A DNA stretch of 64,000 nucleotides from Oscarella lobularis (Eukaryota; Porifera; Homoscleromorpha; Homosclerophorida; Oscarellidae), in contig NC_089183.1 in NCBI RefSeq assembly GCF_947507565.1, forward strand, positions 1,178,001 to 1,242,000, read 5' to 3'. Under the pieces are notes generated by a model. The model saw nothing but the letters and a program-made list of their open reading frames with translations. It was not told the origin of the DNA and did not search any database. How positions within the stretch are numbered: the first letter of the stretch is position 1; each line of letters starts with the position of its first letter. The translations under genes were made by a program, and so were the position numbers. This document shows, piece after piece, positions 56,283 through 64,000 of the stretch.

Positions 56283-58524
56283 AAAGTGTCTGCTTTGGCA
56301 GCAGCAAATAATCGTCTCGTTGATGGTTCTGCTGCTAATGAAGGTTGAGTCAAGGTTTACATGAACGGCGAATGGGGAACGGTCTGCAACGACTTCTGGG
56401 ATCTAAACGATGCCAAAGTCGTGTGAGAACAGCTTGGCTTTGCCGATGCTCTCGCTTACAAAAAGGAGGCATGTTTAGCAAAGACAATGGTAGTACAGTA
56501 TTGGATATCACTGTGTGCAACGGAACAGAAGGACAACCGCAAGACTGCGTATATAAACACGCCAACGAGTGCCGTCACAAGGCAGATGCCGGATTCGTCT
56601 GTAAAATCGGTAATACGATGACCCGATATGAGTACTGAAAATACGCCTGATACTTCTCTCTCTGTATCAGGCCCCCAAGGTTCGTCTTGTAGGCGGTTAC
56701 TCAGCGTCCGAAGGACGAATAGAAATAATCTACCACCGTTTGCGACGACGTGTGGCGAGTCGTGAGCAATTCAATTTTCTCGACGATTTACACTGCAAAA
56801 GAAATTACGAGAGTTTGGGCCCCCCGGCCCCGTGGATCGATGATATCGAAGCTCGCTTTTAATTCTCTGAAGTGGTAGCTCAGACAAAAGAAATGGCAAG
56901 GGGACGGGAAACGGAGTAGGAATCGGCGCGCTTCACCTGATTTTTTGGGGGACCCCTTTGATCATGTTTGATCGCGCGGGTTAGATAGATAGATAGATGT
57001 TTTATTTTAGTACGGAAAAACCATTAGCTCAGAGGCCAATCTTCCTGGTACCGTACATTAACTAGAGATAAATTAAGCCACTAAAATTAAATATATCAAT
57101 TTTCAGAATTATAAAGTTTAAGTCTGATTTTAAAAGCTGCCAAATTCTTTATTCCTCTTAAATCAGAAGGCAGCGAGTTCCATAATTTCTGCGCACGATA
57201 GGCCGTCGATCTTTTCCAAGCCTCAGTTCGAGGCCTATCAACGCAAACACCAGATGACGATAACCTAGTGCCGTGATTAGAGTTTGAAATCGCCTTAAAA
57301 AAGCGCCCAATCAAAGGGGAAGACGCTGAAAATAAGGCTCGATGAGCAAATTGGCCAAGCTGAGAGCAGTGCCGGGACGAATAGGATCGCAGACGATACT
57401 TTGAAAAAAGCGGGACCCCTTTTCTCTCGTTCACGCAACGTTTCGAGCTTGAACGCGCTCGACAAAGCTTTCTGTCGTCACCAGACGCGGGGTTCGCAAT
57501 TTCGATCGGCTTCAAGCTTCGTCGCCGCTTTGTGCTTACTTTTCCCATCAAATGCGCAGCCGATCGTTCTCTGCGTCGCTCGACGAGATCTTTGGGCGGA
57601 AGGAATGCAACGGATACAAAGACGGAAGAGACTGACTTGTCGTCGCAAAAGCCACGCTTCGCGAAGAAAAAGGAACGGTCGCTTCTAGCCCTTGCAGGAC
57701 GTCCCGGATAGGCCTTTGGCGTCTACAATGAAATTCTAGAATCCATTGACGTAATGACGATCGGCCGCGACGACGGGACGATAATCCACCTGAGAGAATC
57801 CGAGTTCCTTGGTCACGCGATCCGGATAAATGTTTACGGCCGGTGACCGAAATGTTCATCTGAACTGCAATATCGAACAGCGGTGAGAAACGGTTCAAGC
57901 GGCGTTCGATTGACAGTGACTTAGCCGCTACTGGTAGTACGTCGCAGAAGCCGGCAAGTCGACACGTTGTTCGGGTCTGAAATCGTGAGAGGCGATGAAG
58001 GTCGGCCAGGTGTGGATGAGCTGGATACAGGGAGTGGTGTTCCGAAGGGAGCCAAAGGTGATTTTCGAAAAAAGGACGCAAAAGCAAGTGCTGAAGAAAG
58101 ACCATGAAAAGCGGTGGAAGCGTTTCTTTGCCTCTGCCGTGCTCTCCAGCCGAACACAGTATGCTGTCAAACAGACGAAGAACGATTTCCGTTCGTCGGG
58201 AAAAGGGACGGAATTCTGGTCGCAATTATCTTGACGTCATATCGATGCGATTGTGGATGGCGTCGCTTTGCTAATAGCATAGGAGGCTAAATAAACGAAT
58301 ACTGCATAGGTTGGAGATGTAGAACGGCGTACGCTGAATGGCTATGATAGTATCCGGGTCTCATCCGACGACAGTCGGAAAATAAGTATCCGGAGATGTG
58401 AAATTTGAATGCAACGCTGTGGACAGCAAACGATTGAAATCATCAACTGCGGAGAATTCTACGTTAACGTGTACTATACCTTCCTCCGTCGCCTAGCAGC
58501 AACGTCTACTGCAGTAGATCGTAG
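56283..58524 (+). pseudogene. SRCR-collagen-D8C gene remnant, block 2
   Basis: Paralogue of block 1 with the same order. The signal-peptide ATG has become ATA (about 56282). The SRCR has a TGA in place of a Cys codon (GTG TGA GAA CAG) and a one-base shift at an A5 run, after which KGGMFSKDNGSTVLDITVC and DCVYKHANECRHKADAGF read on. A second SRCR start (PKVRLVGGYSASEGRIEIIY) follows at about 56670. The middle is split by a non-LTR retrotransposon fragment (56981-57409). The D8C part (about 58240-58524) has several stops. It is more decayed than block 1. Together the blocks flank the ankyrin-ROC-COR gene as direct repeats. Confidence 0.7.
56981..57409 (-). mobile_element. 5-prime-truncated non-LTR retrotransposon fragment
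   Basis: Read on the minus strand, it ends the reverse-transcriptase ORF with the typical C-terminal motif (AYRAQKLWNSLPSDLRG, LAAFKIRLKLYN, stop at about 57096). A ~100-bp 3-prime region and an (ATCT)n tail (56982-57000) follow. Flanking GCGGG at 56976-56980 and 57410-57414 is a plausible target-site duplication. Alignment to block 1 (about 46728) shows the insertion is absent there, so it postdates the block duplication. The tail and motif resemble CR1/L2/RTE-like elements; the clade is not determined. Confidence 0.75.
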
Positions 58525-59489
58525 GGCATGACTCTATCATGCGTCCACTGCGTGTCTAGGCTATGACCTACTGTACGTCTTTTGTCTGAAAATATTTCAA
58601 GTGCCTGAATGCCTCTAATGAAAGAACAACGAATCGTTGTATATGCTGCCCTAATCAATTGGATTCTTGCTGCCTCATTTTAAAGTCAGCAAGATCCTTT
58701 TGGTCACAAATATGGAGAAAATGTAAAAAGGGACAACGAACAAGGCAATGTTACGATCACGATGATACGATAGAACGTCCGAGCGAAGTTAGTCGTCTAT
58801 TTCCGTCTTCTACGTCTTCCCAGGGACTGTATTCCGTGATTGAAAATTTTTAGAGACACTTAATCGCCTATGATCTAGACTTCCACAAGGCTTTCGATTA
58901 GCGTTCACGCATGCTAAGCAAGCTCTGTGTGGCATTGGGGGAGACCCTTTCAGTAACGGGGTAGTAGGCGAGTTTTCTTTGCTAGAATGTGGCTTTTTGA
59001 GCTTCAGACGAGCCCGTAATTGCCGGTACCTCAAAAATCTTTCTCGCTTTTGTGCCACTCTTTGAACTTACCTTACGCATCTGTCGAGTAGACCGTACTA
59101 TTGTATATAGATGCTTCTTTGCCCTTGTGTAAAGCCAGTGGTCAAATGAGCTAGCGTCGCTAACGCGACGTCGCTCTCGTCTCTTCGTGGCACGAGGCGC
59201 TAGCGCACTTTAGAGTGAGAGCCCTTTCGAAGGGAGTTCTAAGGCGGCGCATTTCTGTCTGGATCGATAAATTTCTGGCGTGAAATGCGTGTTCTGTTCT
59301 CTTTTCGGCTGAAGGCAGAAGCATAAGGAGCGGCCAAGCATGCAAGAGCTTTGAAATAGTATTACGAATACTAGTATACTGTAGAAACAAAAATAGGTGC
59401 GAGTAAAAGGTTTTTTCAAATCAAAAGCATGCAGCGATTAAAATGTAGCGCGACTATTAGCACTAAAAATGACAAAAAAGCAAAAATGT
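58525..59489. other. Intergenic, no gene seen
   Basis: Short ORFs in several frames only. This is the 3-prime flank of the TRPC-like gene. Confidence 0.5.
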
Positions 59490-62400
59490 TTAGGATGATG
59501 ATTCAGCCTTTCTCGCACCAGTGTGATCGGCGCTTACACTACGAGTTGCACTAGAAAATTCCGAGCGAACCACTGCTACTTTTCTGCTTTTCGCAGCCTT
59601 CGAGATCTTCCTTCTTCTCCTCCACTTTTTCTCTTCTGGTCCGACAGAGCTGTAGGCTCGTAGAAAGGGAGCAATCTCCGGTATCAAAGACATTGATGCT
59701 TCTTGGCTATTTTCATGAACTAGTACTTCATCACTTGTCGAAGGCTCTTCCGGAATAACTTCAAGACCCCCAACATGGATTACGCTGATTCCTCTGTCAT
59801 CAAGCTAAGTAAAAAATACAAAAACTTGGAAATTTTCTTTTATACGACACTTATGATTAAAGCATTAACTTTGTGCTACGGTTAATTTTTGCGTAACCTG
59901 TCGTGTAATACAGTGATGAATAGGCCGTTTTTTAGCGATTAATACAAACAGAGAAATGCTCTTACTTTTTGAGTTTTGGGCTCGCTGATTTCCTTGGGCT
60001 CCTCGGGCTCCTTGGGCATTCTGATCTCCTTTAGCAGTCCAAAAATCTTCTCCAAATTCTCCTCCAGATACGTAAGTCGTTTCTATCAAAAATGATACGG
60101 CAAGTTTCATTGCAGTAGGCAAAAGTTTTCACTTACAAGAACTTCGTCTATGTCTGATCTAATGCACACGTTCTTGCCCCTGACTTCACGAATTCTTTCG
60201 TCGACTTGAACTTGAGCTTCACGTCCTGTTGTGACTTGTTCTTTAGCAACTAATGGCAATTCGTCATCTTGTAGACAGATATAGTAAAAAAATCTATTTG
60301 CTACACTAGAACTGATTTGCACTTTGACGTGAATTCTCCGTTTACGCTGAGCCTCCTCTTTATAAGCTCGAAATGAAGACTGAATCTTTTGCTCCACCAT
60401 GCAGACACAGGCAAATGGCAGGGGAAAAATTACTTCGGGCTCCAAATCAGAAATAAAAATGGCCCTCATACACTTCCATTCGTTCTCAGCGTTATCCTTA
60501 GGATAACAATATACGGTATAAGTTATTGCGCGTTAATAATCCTGATATGACTCACTAAATACTTACATAAACGTTTTGAAAATTAGATGCCACTAAACCA
60601 GTTAACACGGTTAGAAGTATTACGGCTCCAACGAGAAGCCACGTTCCAACAAAAACGCGCAAGAGAGTCGTCTCTTCACCTAAATTAGTTTCATACGACG
60701 TCAAACCTCGCATTCCAAACAAAGTCCAATAGAGGCTTTCAATGGAATGAAATAGGCTAAAACAAAACAAAAAATTATCAGAAAGAAGGTACGTTTTAGT
60801 CACGTTTTGCATTTTATAAACATGCACGATATTAGAGTTGCTTCTGCAATTAATTAACAGTGCAATCTACTTATACGTGCCATAAAGTTACCGCTGTACC
60901 TTGATAATTCTTTGCCGTAAAACGAAGGGTCGCTTGCGTGAGCAGCCTGATTTGCACTTGTCATGACTGCAGCAAATGCAAGCCCAAAGATCAGGAACAT
61001 CACAAAGAAATATGCCACGTCCTTCCCTAGTGACCAAATTGCGAGCTGCAAAGGACCCAGAAAGCTATGCAATTGAAATTTGATCAAGATATTCAAGCAG
61101 CCAAAAGTAGCAGCAAAACCCAGCAGGATCTGAGATGCTGTTAAATACTTGCAGGAAAAGTTCTAGGCAAAAGCAATCAATTGTACTCGTCTCTAGCCTG
61201 TTACTAGACCTTCTCCCGTGATCCCGCATGGGGAAAGGATTAGGAGAAGGTCTGGTGACAGGCTAACTCTTCTCGGCGTGCAAATAACTAAACATATTTG
61301 CATGCTGCTAAAATAGCTTACTATGCTTGCTTCGTTTTCTCGTGTAGCAAGAGTTGTGTTGATGTTCACAGTGCACACTTGCTCGCTACGAACGATGGCG
61401 TAGGTTGTTACAAAACCTACCACACTAAAAAAAAGAAAACATTGATGATATGTCCAAAGACACGTGAATCAGTCTTCCATTTTGACTTTCGGCACCAAAT
61501 AATAAAGTAGATTACTTCACTGATTATGTAATCAGAGCAAAAGACAAGAACAAGTGCTTCAAAAGACGCACTCAAATTTTCATGAGGAACTTCGCGGTTG
61601 ACGTGGTTGTACGCGTACTGTTCGATTAGAGCAAGTAGAAGAGCTACGAAGACAACAAACATAAAACACTGGGCAGTGTATGCAATAGCCGGAATGTAAA
61701 GAATTCTCAACCAATTCGAGGTAAGAGAGAAAGTTGCGATGTAGATGACATTTTCGAAGAAAAAGAGGATAAGAAGCCAGAAATAATGATACCAAGAGAG
61801 GCCTTCTACTACGGCTAGCTCGAGTCGCGACTGAAGACGTTTGTACCGACTTTGATCTCGCAGAAACACATCTCCATCAAAAGACTTGTCGATAGAAGTG
61901 CCATACCACGTAAGATTGACATATTGCTGAACGGTTCCAGACGCCAGGTACTAAAAAGTAGCAAAATTAGCGTTGTTGCACTTTACATTTAGATCCCCTA
62001 AAAATACATCATGCACATGTACTACACATAAATATAGGATTCCTCAAACTTCTTTACTCGAGTGTGAAGTAACAAGAAACCTTGCCTCTTATTATATAAT
62101 CGTGTTTGACCTTTTAGGCTAATGTTATGTAGCAAATACGATGTCTTAGTAATTTCACTTTAGTGTAAGCACCATTACGCGTTCAATATTGACTAGTAAA
62201 CCGAAATTGTGTCATTCTGATGCACGTTTTGTTTAGCACGCTGTTAACAGCAGGAAATAATAGATGCAGACACCCCATTGACAACGACTCTTTGCTACTA
62301 CTGTATAGACATCAATGTTTAGTTTGCAAATCTTATTTTGTTTCTTTTATGTAGCCTAGCCTTTAGTTATGACCTGTTTTCAACGTTTTGCAAAAGCCGT

Positions 62401-63865
62401 CCAAACATGCACAATCTATAAAAATTCCCGCATCATATAATCTTCCGTAAGCTAACGAGAGACAATCTCTTTCTGCACCTGCATCTATTTTTAAACATTT
62501 TAAAGTTCGAGTCGTATTTCCACATAACGTTTTTCCCCCCAACATATATGTAATCAAACACGCTAATTATTAATTAATTAATTAATTAAAGGCAACAACA
62601 AGTAGGAAATGAAGCACTAATTAGTGCAAAACCTCAACGCCCAACGATCTCTACAGAACTGAAGAATATTTACCTTCTTGAGGCCGCTCTTTTTGGCAAG
62701 ATTGACATTTTCGTCACTTACGATTTCAGCAGTTTCCTTCCTGTCTACAGCCTTCGCAGCGTCGCCCATCAAGGTGACTGCTACGTTCTCCAACTCCGTA
62801 TAAGTAGCCTCAAACCGATCCTTTGTTTCTTCAAACATGTGCTTCTTCCCTCGCTCTCGCAAATGATTGACAAGTTTGAGGCAGAAGTCCAACGGACGCT
62901 TTCGAAAACCAAGCGTGTGTGTTGCTTTGTGAACATAAGCTTCCAGTTTATCATTATCATTTTCGGAGAACTGCGGTATGCTGTCGCCAAACTCAGCATG
63001 GTAATCCAGGAGTAAAACAACATTGGCCTTTTCCTTACATACATTTGATTGTAAGGCGTAGTCTAAAGCGGTTTTTTTCTCCTTGTCTTTCTGATTTATT
63101 ACTTCTGGCAATTTTTTGTCACTAAGAGCGTGTTCAGCTTTTTCACAAAAAAATCGCAGAAGGCTGGGGTGAACGTTAGCCAAAGCAACAGAGTGAAAGA
63201 TGGTTTGCTCCTTTTCCTCGTCGCTAGACGTGAAAAACGTCGCAGATTTTAAGGCAGTGCAGGTTTCTATCCCTGGAAAAAGGAATGTGTTTGTTTTAGG
63301 GGGAAATCAACAAAACAAAAGTCTGCAGGGTTGGCACACAAACGTTGTTTAGAGTTTGAGACTCTAGAGGCCCTGCCCTTTCCCTGTCACTTAATTGCTA
63401 CAGGTGAGAAACAGCACAGAAATTCACGTCGTTTACATATACACAAGTAAACAATGCAAGTGCCCCGCCTTCCATTTCGTTACGTGCACGGCCTCCTACA
63501 AGCCAAAGCATGCAGAGGAGGACATCAGCAAACAAACAAAAGTAGTTATTTTGCACACAGATCCTCGTCAGAACCTTCGACGCCAAGACGCGTACTAACT
63601 ATGTAGTTTGGGAAACTCACATACCGTCTTGTATGAATTTGCTCTCGTCTTCGTTCATGAAGCGTTTGCTGTAAGCGTAATTCTTTTCCAAAGACGTGAA
63701 GAAAATTCGAAAAGCTTTCAGCGAGGTTCCTTCACTGGTCTTCTGTAGTTTTTTGAGTTCTTTAGATATCCAATCGTTTTCATCTAGAGAAAAAGGCTTA
63801 TCAGAACTCGACGGTGGGCCGGAATCGCTAGTATCTGCCATATTGAACTGCAACACAAATCGCAT
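59490..63865 (-). CDS. TRPC-like: TRPC-like cation channel
   Basis: Eight exons on the minus strand: 63865-63625, 63272-62674, 61950-61322, 61147-60900, 60756-60567, 60496-60137, 60082-59966 and 59804-59490, giving about 890-898 aa. The start is probably MADTSDSG (63841). Order: N-terminal ankyrin-type region (ALANVHPSLLRFFCEKAEHA, KKTALDYALQSN); the TRPC pre-S1 linker (KKYLASGTVQQYVNLTWYG, compare KFVAHPNCQQxLLxIWY); six TM segments; the pore helix SLYWTLFGM; S6 (VGAVILLTVLTGLVASN); the post-S6 EWK motif (DNAENEWKCMRAIF); and a coiled-coil-like, charged tail. TRPC channels are receptor- or store-operated Ca/cation channels in the plasma membrane. Exon 3 carries an apparent 2-nt excess (AGTGTGG at about 61424-61430), after a T8 run on the sense strand, breaking a TM segment; it could be an error. 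Confidence 0.85.
61195..61264 (+). repeat. 22-bp stem hairpin (26-nt loop) in a TRPC intron
   Basis: Arms 61195-61216 and 61243-61264 pair along all 22 positions. The two differences from perfect complementarity are G:U pairs if transcribed from the plus strand, but A:C mismatches in the sense of the TRPC gene. About 70 nt in total, in the intron between exons 3 and 4. Size and shape resemble a pre-miRNA; function is unknown. Confidence 0.7.
62567..62589. repeat. (TTAA)n microsatellite
   Basis: About five to six tandem TTAA/ATTA units in the large TRPC intron 2. Confidence 0.85.
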
Positions 63866-64000
63866 GAACTATATAGAGTAGAGAAATAGCTCTTTTAAGT
63901 CACCTTGCAGCGGAGCAAAGATGGGTGGAGCGCTGTTTACCAGCTTCTTCTACCTCGTGAGCAGTGACACAGGCATGCATACACTCATGGCCAAATTGAA

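Noticed and set aside
63921-64000. Possible start of a plus-strand gene (MGGALFTSFFYLV...)
   Set aside because: Open to the window end, but only 26 codons are visible and no domain can be judged.

Overview
The window is eukaryotic and animal. Genes are split by many short introns (mostly 45-60 nt, GT-AG). The recognisable domains are metazoan adhesion and signalling modules: fibrinogen-related, CTHRC1-type, SRCR, D8C, NIDO, Frizzled CRD, LDL-receptor A, receptor tyrosine kinase, ZU5, Death, ROC-COR, Ca-channel alpha2delta, TRPC and stefin. The compact layout, very short introns, SRCR/ROC-COR richness and exotic domain combinations suggest a non-bilaterian animal, most likely a sponge (perhaps homoscleromorph). 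The organism is inferred, not proven. There is one 200-N assembly gap (42940-43139).

Layout. 1-12.4 kb is gene-poor and repeat-rich. It holds two diverged copies of an ~800 bp repeat and a family of small ten-cysteine secreted peptides: one intact copy at 5085 and two broken copies at 6305 and 11821. The peptide copies sit in segmental duplications. 9-15.5 kb carries broken genes, an interstitial telomere-like tract, a stray fragment of the alpha2delta gene and a pogo/Tigger-type MITE. 16-21 kb has a secreted fibrinogen-related protein, a cystatin/stefin and a small TSP1 protein. 21.2-25.1 kb is a hAT-type (ZNF862-like) transposase gene split by a complete Tigger element; a short SAM-domain ORF follows.

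26.5-31.3 kb is a complete 22-exon alpha2delta-like gene (+). 31.4-42.0 kb (-) is a decaying tandem array of CTHRC1-like collagen genes (two intact, one pseudogene, several relics) sharing upstream elements. A 9-exon receptor gene lies inside it (NIDO ectodomain, one TM, cytoplasmic ZU5/UPA-like and Death domains). 42.5-45.5 kb has the start of an ankyrin gene running into the gap, then an LDLa-Frizzled-TM-tyrosine kinase receptor. 48.6-55.9 kb is a gene of 21 single-repeat ankyrin exons followed by ROC, COR and Death domains (DAPK-like without a kinase). It is flanked on both sides by paralogous decayed SRCR-collagen-D8C blocks. 59.5-63.9 kb (-) is a TRPC-like cation channel.

How the genes relate. 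There is no operon. The common theme is cell-surface and extracellular recognition linked to intracellular signalling: two transmembrane receptors with signalling tails (Death and tyrosine kinase), a cytosolic Death-domain GTPase, an alpha2delta subunit and a TRP channel, amid secreted matrix and defence-type proteins. Exon models were built by hand from splice signals, reading-frame phase and domain continuity. Several genes have single-base frame breaks that may be real decay or assembly error.
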